A stretch of DNA of 64,000 nucleotides from Brevibacillus borstelensis (GTDB lineage Bacteria > Bacillota > Bacilli > Brevibacillales > Brevibacillaceae), in contig NZ_RHHO01000016.1 of assembly GCF_003710865.1 (NCBI RefSeq), forward strand, positions 62,001 through 126,000, written 5' to 3'. Made by a program: the position numbers and the translations under genes. Numbering within the stretch: position 1 is the stretch's first letter; every line of letters starts with the position of its first letter. The notes below the pieces were generated by a model that searched no databases, was not told where the DNA came from, and saw only the letters and a list, made by a program, of their open reading frames with translations. This document shows positions 16,285-23,667 of this stretch, one piece after another.

Positions 16285-16776
16285 TTGGATGTGAAGGAAA
16301 GCATCTTCCAGCAAATTCTCGTTCTGTCTCATAAGCAGGAGGAGCGAAGAAAACAGAGACACGACCGATTGCTCGATGAAATCAACCGACTTGCTCCCGA
16401 CTGTGCGCCATGCAAAAATTTGAGCCTCACCGAGCTGCACGTGATTCAATGCATCGGTCTCGGCGGCGATGCAAACGTGACGGCGATCTCTCAAAAAATC
16501 GGGGTGACGAAAAGCGCTGTTTCCAAAATCACGGCAAAGCTGCTCACAAAAGGACTCATCACGCGCTACCAGCTTCACGGCAATCAAAAGGAAGTCTATT
16601 TTCGGCTTTCACGACAGGGAGAAGCGGTTTTCTCCATCCATGAGCAGCAGCATCAAAACATCAGCAGCGAGTGGAAGGCGTTTCTGGGGCGGTACACCGC
16701 AGAGGAACTCGCCTTTTTGCACCGCTTGCTGCAGGATGCACTGGAACTGGCTGATCAAAAACAACGCGATGAATGA
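16285..16776 (+). CDS. MarR family transcriptional regulator
   Basis: 163 residues. The winged helix spans roughly residues 48-115: LSLTELHVIQCIGLGGDANV, AISQKIGVTKSAVSKITAKL and the wing LHGNQKEVYFRLSRQG. A CAPCKN motif (two cysteines, about residues 40-43) could allow thiol-based redox or metal sensing, as in OhrR/YodB-like members (inference). The start is TTG 16285, 10 bases after GAGGAGGAGG. It is followed at 69 bases by an MFS exporter. Identical-core palindromes precede both genes, so it probably represses both. Confidence 0.92.
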   Translation: MDVKESIFQQILVLSHKQEERRKQRHDRLLDEINRLAPDCAPCKNLSLTELHVIQCIGLGGDANVTAISQKIGVTKSAVSKITAKLLTKGLITRYQLHGNQKEVYFRLSRQGEAVFSIHEQQHQNISSEWKAFLGRYTAEELAFLHRLLQDALELADQKQRDE

Positions 16777-16809
16777 CATTCGATCTTCGTCGCATTACTT
16801 TTGAACATA

Positions 16810-16827
16810 TTGTTTCCTCGGAAACAA
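16810..16827. promoter_or_regulatory. MarR operator 2, before the MFS gene
   Basis: TTGTTTCC-TC-GGAAACAA repeats the core of operator 1 exactly and lies 18 bases before the MFS ATG, between marR and its target. Confidence 0.75.
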
Positions 16828-16845
16828 AAAAGGAGGAAAACAACC

Positions 16846-18045
16846 ATGATACAAAAACAAACGGTTGGCTCGTCTACTATTTTATACCTGCTGGGGATTA
16901 CGATTTTAATCGGTACCTTTGCCCAAAATCTATTCTTGCCGATTTTGACCGATATGCAGCAAACCTTCCATGCTTCCGCTTTTGCGATCAATCTGACCGT
17001 TTCCGTTTTTACGCTGATGCTTGCCGTGATGCAGCTCGTGTACGGCCCTCTGGTTGACCGCCTCGGCCGCCGGAGAGTCCTGCTTCCTGCCCTGCTCCTG
17101 TTTGTGGCCGCCTCCATCGGCTGCGCTTATGCCCCTTCTCTTGCCTATTTACTGTTCTTCCGGGCGCTCCAGGGTATCGGCTTTGCCGCGATTCCGATCG
17201 CAGCTGCGACGGTCATCGGGGACCTGTTTGAGGGGGCAAAAAGAGCAGAAGCGATGGGCACCTATCAAATGATGCTGGGATTGGGCCCGGCGCTTGGGCC
17301 GCTGCTGGGCGGCTGGCTGGGGGGACTTGGCGGACATCCGGTCATTTTTCTGTTTCTCGCTGTCAGCTCGCTGATTCTTTTTGGCGCCAACGCCTGGCTG
17401 CTCCCGGAAACCAGGCCGTCCGGCTTGTTGGCGACGAAAAAAGAGGGGCGACCGTTTGCCTCTATTTTGACCCATCCAGTGGGAGGAGCGATCATTTTTA
17501 TCGCTTTTGCGCAAATGTTCACCTATTACAGTTTCCTCGTGTTCCTGCCTGTGCAGGCCACTCACTCCTTTGGACTGGATCCGAATGAGATCGGCGTATT
17601 GTTTCTGTGCATTTCGCTCGTATTCATTGCAAGCAGCAAAATGAGCCGTCTTCTGTTGAAGCGCTTCAGGCTTGAGCGCGCTTTGTTGATGACCGCCATC
17701 GCGAATGCCGCTGCCACCGTTCTCTTCATGCTGCTGGCCAACATATCGCTGACCGCCCTGATTTTCGGCAGCATGGCGTACGTTTTGACGCTGGGGATCG
17801 GCATGCCTTTGCATACGACGCTTTTGTCCGAGGCTTTCCTCAATGAACGGGCTACAGCCATCGGCTGCTACAATTTTGTCCGCTACATAGGGATGGCGGC
17901 GGGCCCCGTAATCGGTGCCTTCCTGTTCAAGCTGGGGGACAGCTGGCTGGAATTTGGCTTTGCCGGGCTGTTTATCGCCGTCTCTGCATGGGTTGGCTGG
18001 ATTCGTTTCCACACCGCTTCAAATGTCGTCCGTCCCGGCCAGTAG
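16846..18045 (+). CDS. MFS drug/efflux transporter
   Basis: 399 residues with 12 membrane segments. The loop 2-3 motif is YGPLVDRLGRRRVLLP, and the segment GTYQMMLGLGPALGPLLGGW is the antiporter motif C region, so it is a DHA1-type proton-driven exporter, probably for drugs or small toxins. The start is ATG 16846 with AAGGAGG upstream; an in-frame start at 16801 would pass through the operator. Expression is likely relieved when the MarR protein senses its ligand. A strong terminator follows. Confidence 0.92.
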   Translation: MIQKQTVGSSTILYLLGITILIGTFAQNLFLPILTDMQQTFHASAFAINLTVSVFTLMLAVMQLVYGPLVDRLGRRRVLLPALLLFVAASIGCAYAPSLAYLLFFRALQGIGFAAIPIAAATVIGDLFEGAKRAEAMGTYQMMLGLGPALGPLLGGWLGGLGGHPVIFLFLAVSSLILFGANAWLLPETRPSGLLATKKEGRPFASILTHPVGGAIIFIAFAQMFTYYSFLVFLPVQATHSFGLDPNEIGVLFLCISLVFIASSKMSRLLLKRFRLERALLMTAIANAAATVLFMLLANISLTALIFGSMAYVLTLGIGMPLHTTLLSEAFLNERATAIGCYNFVRYIGMAAGPVIGAFLFKLGDSWLEFGFAGLFIAVSAWVGWIRFHTASNVVRPGQ

Positions 18046-18055
18046 TACTTGCCAA

Positions 18056-18092
18056 AAAATCCCCACTCGTCTTTGAGTGAGGATTTCTTTTT
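18056..18092. terminator. Terminator between the MFS and TasA-like genes
   Basis: AAAATCC.CACTC pairs with GAGTG.GGATTT, then CTTTTT. Shared by convergent genes. Confidence 0.8.
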
Positions 18093-18107
18093 GCGGCAGC
18101 CAACCAA

Positions 18108-18716
18108 TTATTTCGGCTCGCCGGCTGTTTGCTTGCCTTCCAGCTTCAGCGTCAGGTTTACGCTGTCTTCCTGGAAGCGGTTTTGATCATTGCCGTCATC
18201 TGCGAATTCAATACCCATGTAAATGCGGTCTGTCGTGTCAGGCGGCAGCGTGAGGAGCTTGGTAGCCCAACTGCTGATATCCACTTGACCGCTGTCTTTC
18301 AATTCCTTCAGCGATTTGCCGTTCAGCGGATGGACGATGACCCGCTCGGAGATCGGGATGCTCGGATCTGCGCTGGACAGCCAGTAAACCTTCAGGTGAT
18401 TGTCGAGATCATCAGAGCCGTTGTCGCCGTTTTTGTCGGCTACCGTGTAATCTACGCTCATCAGCAGTTTATTGATGTCGATAGTCCCTGTGTTGGTGAT
18501 GTCAAATGTTCTTTCAAACCAATCACCGGGCTTCATGTTTTCCACTTGGAAGACGGACTCGGCTGGTGTTGCGCCGATTTCCATTTTACCGGCGGCAAAC
18601 GTATTGTCCTTGATTTCGCTTGTGGCATTGAACCATGCGAAGGTGCCTCCGCCGATCAGTGCCGCGCCAAGTCCTACGGATGCCAAGGTTACCGCAAATT
18701 GCTTTTTCAAGCTCAT
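18108..18716 (-). CDS. tasA: TasA/camelysin-family matrix protein
   Basis: 202 residues. The N-terminus MSLKKQFAVTLASVGLGAAL leads to IGGGTFAWFNATSEIKDNTFAAG, the signal peptide and first strand typical of TasA/CotN/camelysin (peptidase M73 family, though most act as fibre proteins). TasA is cut by SipW and forms extracellular biofilm fibres. The core DITNTGTIDINKLLMSVDY matches the jelly-roll pattern. The start is ATG 18716 after GGGAGGAAG. A SipW gene ends 100 bases upstream on the same strand, so the pair is likely co-transcribed. The symbol reflects family, not proven orthology. Confidence 0.85.
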   Translation of the reverse strand: MSLKKQFAVTLASVGLGAALIGGGTFAWFNATSEIKDNTFAAGKMEIGATPAESVFQVENMKPGDWFERTFDITNTGTIDINKLLMSVDYTVADKNGDNGSDDLDNHLKVYWLSSADPSIPISERVIVHPLNGKSLKELKDSGQVDISSWATKLLTLPPDTTDRIYMGIEFADDGNDQNRFQEDSVNLTLKLEGKQTAGEPK

Positions 18717-18816
18717 GTTTTTCTTCCTCCCACGCATTCATGATATTTATGATGACTTGAAGCCTGATACCAGAAAGAACTGCTATCAGCCCCCAAGGTA
18801 TCACCGCGAGGGTGAT

Positions 18817-19356
18817 TTACGGCTGCGGCTTTGCCGCCGTTTTCGCTTCCTCTTCCTTGATCATTCGCAAGAGCTTCCAGACCTGGCTGACGATCAGGTA
18901 GAGTCCGGGCAAGCCCAGCATCAGCAGCATGCCGAGTCCCGATCTGGCAAACTCGATAAAGTAACCGATGAGCGGAACGGAGTACTGCACTTTGCCGATA
19001 AACCGGTCTGGCGTGACCGGGGCTGTGTCCTTTCCGTCGTTGGCGTCGCCCTTGGTAATCAACTGGCCATCGCGTTTCTCGATGACGCGGTGCGTAATCG
19101 TGAGGCCTTCCGGGTCCTTGAAGGTAATGATGTCCTTTTCTTTGACCTCCTTGAAGTCGACCGGCTTTACCGCGACGATGCTTCCCGTGTTGAAGGCGGG
19201 AGCCATCGATCCGCTGAGCACGACCATGATCTGGTTGCCGAACAGAACCGTTTTCCCTCCGTTTATCTTGCTGACGAAGAGAAGACCCGTGATGGCGATG
19301 ACCGCGATTAAAAACAGACTCGTCAGAATGGATATGCACTTTTTCAACAGGACCAC
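18817..19356 (-). CDS. sipW: SipW-type (ER-type) signal peptidase I, copy 1
   Basis: 179 residues with membrane segments at both ends (about 8-28 and 135-165). The serine is S50 in VLSGSMAPAF. The general base is His (H89 in ITHRVIEK) rather than Lys, which defines the archaeal/ER-type S26B group to which SipW belongs. Later TKGDANDGKD is also conserved. It processes TasA-like preproteins at the membrane. The start is GTG 19356 with GGGGAGA 9 bases before. A 31-base element shared with the second sipW operon lies about 150 bases upstream. Confidence 0.92.
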   Translation of the reverse strand: MVLLKKCISILTSLFLIAVIAITGLLFVSKINGGKTVLFGNQIMVVLSGSMAPAFNTGSIVAVKPVDFKEVKEKDIITFKDPEGLTITHRVIEKRDGQLITKGDANDGKDTAPVTPDRFIGKVQYSVPLIGYFIEFARSGLGMLLMLGLPGLYLIVSQVWKLLRMIKEEEAKTAAKPQP

Positions 19357-19502
19357 TGGATGATCTCCCCGCTTTCCTTGGCGTTCGGCTGTATGCCGTT
19401 CACAGTTCTCATCTTACGGATTTTCCGTTTTCCCATCTTCCTGCGTCAGGGTGAACTTCCTGACTGTCCGGGATGATCCGAAGCACCGGAAAGTATGGCT
19501 GC

Positions 19503-19533
19503 ATTTTCATACCGAGGGATGACCTTATCTCAG
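19503..19533 (-). promoter_or_regulatory. Shared sipW upstream element, copy 1
   Basis: The minus strand reads CTGAGAT, 4 bases, TCATCCC, then ATGAAAAT at the end. It aligns without gaps to 23288-23318, with about 22 of 31 positions identical by eye. Both precede a sipW gene. Confidence 0.5.
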
Positions 19534-19576
19534 CTTTTCATGGTGCAGTGGAACGACGGAAACGACTTTTGGCATG

Positions 19577-19605
19577 AAAAAACCAGCGAGTGGTGACCCG
19601 CCGGT
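19577..19605 (-). terminator. Terminator of the sipW-2 operon
   Basis: On the minus strand ACCGGCG pairs with CGCTGGT, then TTTTTTC. It follows the stop at 19669. Confidence 0.7.
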
Positions 19606-19668
19606 CTTGTTTGATCCGTTTCTGTTTGATCCGTTTACACTTTGTTTGAATGCACGCTGCTAAAGCAC

Positions 19669-20733
19669 TCAGCCTGTCGAGGCTGGCAGACTCTCGCCGT
19701 CTTGGTTCGACGGCGGAGTATTGTCTTCTCCCGGGCTCGGAGGCGGCTGATCCTCGCCTTCTCCGCCTGGAGGCTGCGGCGTCTTTTCCCCTGTGCTCGG
19801 AGACTGAGGTTCTTCTCCTGTGTCCGGTGGCTGCGGAATTTCTCCTCCTGCTCCCGGCGGCTTCGGTGCTTCTCCCCCTGCTCCCGGCGGTTGCGGTGCT
19901 TCTCCCCCTGCTCCCGGTGGCTGCGGAATTTCTCCTCCTGCTCCCGGCGGCTTCGGTGCTTCTCCACCCGCCCCCGGCGGTTGCGGAATATCTCCTCCTG
20001 CTCCCGGCGGCTTCGGTGCTTCTCCCCCTGCTCCCGGCGGTTGCGGAATATCTCCTCCTGCTCCCGGCGGCTTCGGTGCTTCTCCCCCTGCACCCGGCGG
20101 AGGCGGTACAGGGGTTTCCGTCCCCGGCGGCGGAGAGCCCGGCGTGCCAGTCCCCGGTCCAGGCTTGGCGGGCGGAGGTGGCGGGCTCACCTCCACGACA
20201 CTCGAGCTTTCCTTGTATTCCGTAACGACCGTCAACGGAATCACGTGCCGGTAAAAACCGCCCAAGGCTGTTATGTGCAGTTCCCCTTCCAGTGTTTCAT
20301 GTTCGCGCTTGACTTGATCCCGTATATGGCCGATGCGAAACTCGATGCCGTTCCCGCCGCCTTCCCGGCTGATCTCGAGGCGCCCCTCCGGCTCACCCGT
20401 CACTTTCAGATTTTCCACGTCCAGATCGAGATGCGGACGCTGCGGCTTGAATACGAGCGTAAAGGTGCCCTCGTCGATGCTAATGTCTACATTGCGTTCC
20501 TCCGTGCTTTTTCCTGCTTCCGTCTTTACTCTGGTAATCGTTACGTGCTTCTCCACCTCTGTCACGAGGCGAATCGCTTCCGTTTCCGTTGTAAAGACGT
20601 CTTCATTGGTTCCCAGACTGACAGGGACTGTCTGCTTTTTCTCACTGGTCAAAAAGGCAACTGTACCTTCGAGGGGGAGGAGCGCGAAGATCAATGCGAA
20701 AGCCATGAGGCCCGACACCAGCTTTTTCACCAT
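19669..20733 (-). CDS. Secreted protein with nine PPGAGG repeats
   Basis: 354 residues. The signal peptide (MVKKLVSGLMAFALIFALLP) ends in EGTVAFLTSEKK, close to the cleavage region of SipW clients. A globular domain (about 35-180) follows, then a proline-rich tail. Residues 212-301 are nine 10-residue units PPGAGG-(E/D)-(A/I)-P-(K/Q), alternating EAPK and D/EIPQ. There is no LPXTG anchor; it ends ESLPASTG. The tail would be an extended stalk or spacer outside the cell. The start is ATG 20733 after AGGGGGG, 9 bases from the previous gene. It is the last gene of the operon. Confidence 0.82.
   Translation of the reverse strand: MVKKLVSGLMAFALIFALLPLEGTVAFLTSEKKQTVPVSLGTNEDVFTTETEAIRLVTEVEKHVTITRVKTEAGKSTEERNVDISIDEGTFTLVFKPQRPHLDLDVENLKVTGEPEGRLEISREGGGNGIEFRIGHIRDQVKREHETLEGELHITALGGFYRHVIPLTVVTEYKESSSVVEVSPPPPPAKPGPGTGTPGSPPPGTETPVPPPPGAGGEAPKPPGAGGDIPQPPGAGGEAPKPPGAGGDIPQPPGAGGEAPKPPGAGGEIPQPPGAGGEAPQPPGAGGEAPKPPGAGGEIPQPPDTGEEPQSPSTGEKTPQPPGGEGEDQPPPSPGEDNTPPSNQDGESLPASTG
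19831..20100 (-). repeat. 30-bp tandem repeats encoding PPGAGG units
   Basis: Nine in-frame 30-base units within the proline-rich secreted protein. Two variants alternate, which suggests a 60-base duplication unit. Copy number may vary between strains. Confidence 0.85.
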
Positions 20734-20742
20734 TCGTCCCCC

Positions 20743-21393
20743 CTATTCCGCAAAAATGGCATCCAGCGTGGCCTGTTTGGCCAGGAAGCGTATTTCCAGG
20801 TTCCCCTTCAGCGCTTGAAAGCTGTGATCTACGCCTTCCTTTGGCAAATAGACGGTGATCGCAAACGTCTTGCTTCGCTGATGGGGAGAGAAATGCTCTT
20901 CCGTTCCGTTCACATGCTTCAGCCCGGGCTGCTCCTGATGCAGCCCCCGGACCAGCCCGTCATAAATGACGCTGCCGCCGCTTTCAATCCGGATGCGCAG
21001 AACTTCTTCCAGCTTCTGCACGTCTTCCGGCTTGCCCGCTTCCTTCACCTCAGCCACAATCTTGTAGATAAATTCCAGATCGCTCTCTCCGCTGGAAAGG
21101 GTCGCCTCCAGCTGGCGGGCGTCTCCCGGGATCATCCGGAACAAGTCGACTGCCTGGTTGCCCCCTTCAATCACCCGCCACTTTTCGCCAAACACGCTGC
21201 TTGTAATGTCCAAAAGCCCGATGGCAAATTGGTTGCCTGTATCTTTGACCCCCTTCCACATCCAGCTATAGGTGCCGGCTGGCTGTACCCAAAGCGAGGC
21301 GGTCAGCCCCAGCAGAAAAATACCGCCTGCCCACTGTTCGGCAAGCCGCAGGCGTTCCTTTTTGGGTCTTTGTCCGCTTCGCCGCTCAATCAT
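20743..21393 (-). CDS. TasA-like exported protein
   Basis: 216 residues. A membrane or signal segment (AGGIFLLGLTASLWVQPAGT) runs into YSWMWKGVKDTGNQFAIGLLDI, which follows the TasA/camelysin pattern (gT.a.f.d....gN.f.aG.ldi). The rest is soluble and alternates strands. Function unknown; probably a minor matrix component. The start is ATG 21393, overlapping the upstream gene by 8 bases with no ribosome site, so translation is coupled. The longer in-frame ORF to 21495 lies wholly inside the upstream gene. Confidence 0.7.
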   Translation of the reverse strand: MIERRSGQRPKKERLRLAEQWAGGIFLLGLTASLWVQPAGTYSWMWKGVKDTGNQFAIGLLDITSSVFGEKWRVIEGGNQAVDLFRMIPGDARQLEATLSSGESDLEFIYKIVAEVKEAGKPEDVQKLEEVLRIRIESGGSVIYDGLVRGLHQEQPGLKHVNGTEEHFSPHQRSKTFAITVYLPKEGVDHSFQALKGNLEIRFLAKQATLDAIFAE

Positions 21394-22657
21394 ATTTGTT
21401 GTCTTCCAGGTAGAGGTCTGCCTTGAACAGATGGAGGGCAAGTTTCTTCGCATCCCCGTTCTCCTCGCTTGTCTCCTTGAATCCTTCAATGCCATCGCCC
21501 ACTTGAACGCCGCCGCTGTCCACTGCGTATTTATTTACGTTGGCAAAGTCATTGCCGACGATCTGCACTTCGGTCTCCCGGTCGTTTGCTACGACCACAG
21601 CGTGTTGAACGCCCGAAAACGAATTGTTTGCGATGAATGCCCCTTTGATCGTCTGATCCAGCAAGATCGCTGCCTCGGCTCCGGCAAATGTGCTGTCTTT
21701 TACCGTCAGCCCCTCCAGCGTCTTCTCTCCGCTCAGATCGGGCATCGTCCGGATTGCCGCGTCGAACCGGCCGTCAAACGTGCAGCCGCTGAAGCTGACG
21801 TTGGAGCCGACGTACAAGCCTGTCCCGCTGCCTTCAAAGCGAATGCCTTCAAAAGCGGCGTTGCTCACCTGCAGCTCATCTGCCCGGACGACGACCTTGC
21901 CTTCCTTGCCGGGAGCCGCTTTCCACGTCACCTTTTCCGGCAGCTTCATGTCGGAAAGATCGTAGCTTCCTTCTTCGAGGATAAAGGTCAATCCCGTCAC
22001 GCTGTCCTTTTCCGCTTCCTTGCTGGCCATCCGCAGCGTTTCCACCAGCTTGGTGCCGTTCAAATCCTGCGGTGTGAACGTCATGACAGGACCGCCCTGA
22101 GCAAAGTAATGGCCATTATCCTGCTGGGTAGCCAGGAAACCAAAGGTCACATCGGCCGACTTCTGCTGCACTTCATTTCCGGTGCTCTCCGGAAGGTATA
22201 CGGAAAAATGCAGATCGTCGCTGGCATCCTTGGGCAGCTCCGGAATGATCACATTGGCCAAAGTAAGCTGGCTGACCCGCCCGTGGTAAAGCAGCTCGCC
22301 GCCTTCATTTTCCCTTCGCACTTCCACGACCAGCCGATCGTACACGATGTCGTCTCCGCCTTCCTTCTCAGCCAAAAGCGCGTATTTCACCGGGACATCA
22401 CTCTGATTGTGGACCGTCAGCGTCTTTTCAAACCGGACTCCGGGCAAAAACGGCTGATCGTCGGCGGCTTGAAACCTGGCTTTCGTCTCTCCGAGGGAAA
22501 TTTCCAGCTTTCCTGCCGCAAATGTACTGGAATCTTCCACTTGGCTCGTAAAGTAGGCGTACGTGCCAAAGCTGGTACTGGCTACGATGGAAGTCAGAAC
22601 AGCCGTCCCCATCGCGATTCGCTTCCACGGCCAATTTTTGACCTGTTCCCACTTCAT
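21386..22657 (-). CDS. TasA-like domain fused to a right-handed beta-helix
   Basis: 423 residues. The N-terminal part has a TasA-type signal and first strand (TSFGTYAYFTSQVEDSSTFA, then AGKLEIS) and the jelly-roll core LTVHNQSDVPVKYALL. From about residue 205, short repeated strands (FEGIRFEGSGTGLYVGSNVS, SGCTFDGRF, GLTVKDSTFAG, AFIANNSFSGVQ, VQIVGNDFANV) form a pectate-lyase-like beta-helix, usually carbohydrate binding. The fusion suggests a matrix protein that holds polysaccharide. Its start overlaps the sipW-2 stop by 4 bases (ATGA). Confidence 0.8.
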   Translation of the reverse strand: MKWEQVKNWPWKRIAMGTAVLTSIVASTSFGTYAYFTSQVEDSSTFAAGKLEISLGETKARFQAADDQPFLPGVRFEKTLTVHNQSDVPVKYALLAEKEGGDDIVYDRLVVEVRRENEGGELLYHGRVSQLTLANVIIPELPKDASDDLHFSVYLPESTGNEVQQKSADVTFGFLATQQDNGHYFAQGGPVMTFTPQDLNGTKLVETLRMASKEAEKDSVTGLTFILEEGSYDLSDMKLPEKVTWKAAPGKEGKVVVRADELQVSNAAFEGIRFEGSGTGLYVGSNVSFSGCTFDGRFDAAIRTMPDLSGEKTLEGLTVKDSTFAGAEAAILLDQTIKGAFIANNSFSGVQHAVVVANDRETEVQIVGNDFANVNKYAVDSGGVQVGDGIEGFKETSEENGDAKKLALHLFKADLYLEDNKYD

Positions 22658-23199
22658 GAAAGTTCCCCCTCAATTGTCTCAGTTTGCGTACGCTTCGACC
22701 GACTCTGGCCCTTCCGATGCGAATACGCCAAAGCCACGATAAAGGCAGCCAATGCGGCGAGCAAGACAGGCGGCTTCCGAAGTCCCTCCTGGACTGCAGC
22801 CGCGTACGGAATGGTGACGACCACTTTGCCGACAACGCGGTCCGGATCGGTCCACCCTCCATCCTCACCTTGATTGGCGTCTCCTTTCGTTTGCAGATAA
22901 CCGTTTTCCATTCGATGCACGATGCGGTGAGTCGTAAGGGAAAGGCCATTTTGCTCTTGCCAGTACGTAATGATATCGCCCACGCGCGGCTGCTCTTCCC
23001 CGTACCTGCGAACGATGACCATATCGCCGGCATTTATCGCGGGGGACATGCTTCCCGTAAGCACAGAAAGCACCCGCCAGCTGCCGATCCCCGGCATGCG
23101 GTCATCGTTTAAGCGGCTGGTTGCGAACAAAAAAAGATTGAGGATGACAAAGACGATCAGGATAAAAATACCGCTTCTCTTTCCCCAGCGAGCTGCCAC
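22654..23199 (-). CDS. sipW: SipW-type (ER-type) signal peptidase I, copy 2
   Basis: About 181 residues. The serine is in LTGSMSPAI (S50 from the chosen start) and the general base is His in SLTTHRIVHRM (H91), so it is again the S26B type. There is a membrane segment near each end. The GTG at 23199 lies 8 bases after AGAGG; GTG 23208 is also possible. It heads a tight four-gene operon (overlap 4, overlap 8, gap 9) with three putative clients. It is clearly divergent from copy 1, so the two enzymes may serve different clients (inference). Confidence 0.9.
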   Translation of the reverse strand: MAARWGKRSGIFILIVFVILNLFLFATSRLNDDRMPGIGSWRVLSVLTGSMSPAINAGDMVIVRRYGEEQPRVGDIITYWQEQNGLSLTTHRIVHRMENGYLQTKGDANQGEDGGWTDPDRVVGKVVVTIPYAAAVQEGLRKPPVLLAALAAFIVALAYSHRKGQSRSKRTQTETIEGELS

Positions 23200-23287
23200 G
23201 CCGATCACCTCTTTTTTTCATTTTACGCGGAAGTCAGGGGCCCATCTTCCATCGCCGGAAGGACTGCGCATACACATCGGGAGGAAG

Positions 23288-23318
23288 ATTTTTATTCGCC
23301 GGGATGAGACGATCTCAG
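23288..23318 (-). promoter_or_regulatory. Shared sipW upstream element, copy 2
   Basis: CTGAGAT, 4 bases, TCATCCC, then ATAAAAAT on the minus strand, about 90 bases before the sipW-2 start. This is the partner of the element at 19503-19533. Confidence 0.5.
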
Positions 23319-23354
23319 ACTGAAGGATGAGGGAAACAAAAAAGCTTGCAGATC

Positions 23355-23564
23355 TCACCTCTCGGGGAGTGTTCGGCAAGCTGTCAGTTCAATTTCTTCT
23401 ATTTTTCGGGGCGGCTGCACAGGACGAATGGGAACATACGAGAGGGTGGCCGGAGTGGCACGGATACGGGAAAGGTCTTTGCCGCAATAGGGGCAGATCC
23501 ATTCGTACCGTTCTGCGCTGCTATACGATCGCTTTTGGCATTTCCCGCATTTCTTCTGCCACAC
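23355..23564 (-). CDS. Small zinc-ribbon protein
   Basis: 69 residues with two CXXC knuckles, CGKC and CPYCGKD, about 20 residues apart, so a zinc ribbon. The C-terminus is proline rich. The start is GTG 23564 after AGGAGGGAAGG. It lies between the HD-GYP gene and the sipW-2 operon, same strand. No named family recognised; it could be a nucleic-acid or protein adaptor. Confidence 0.65.
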   Translation of the reverse strand: MWQKKCGKCQKRSYSSAERYEWICPYCGKDLSRIRATPATLSYVPIRPVQPPRKIEEIELTACRTLPER

Positions 23565-23667
23565 TTGCCTTCCCTCCTGACCGACAGTTCATACGTTATG
23601 ATTACCATTTATTTACACCATCTGCATCAGGCTTCAGGCTGTTTTCTCCTATCCTTCAGGCGGAGAT

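Larger units (their letters stand above)
19357..19668. other. Intergenic region upstream of sipW copy 1
   Basis: Holds the shared 31-base element (19503-19533) and the terminator of the upstream operon (19577-19605). No gene seen. Confidence 0.6.

Noticed and set aside
19820-20254. Plus-strand ORF of 144 residues rich in GISPPAPGG repeats
   Set aside because: It is the mirror of the PPGAGG repeat gene on the other strand. The minus-strand gene has a signal peptide, a ribosome site and operon context; this one has none.
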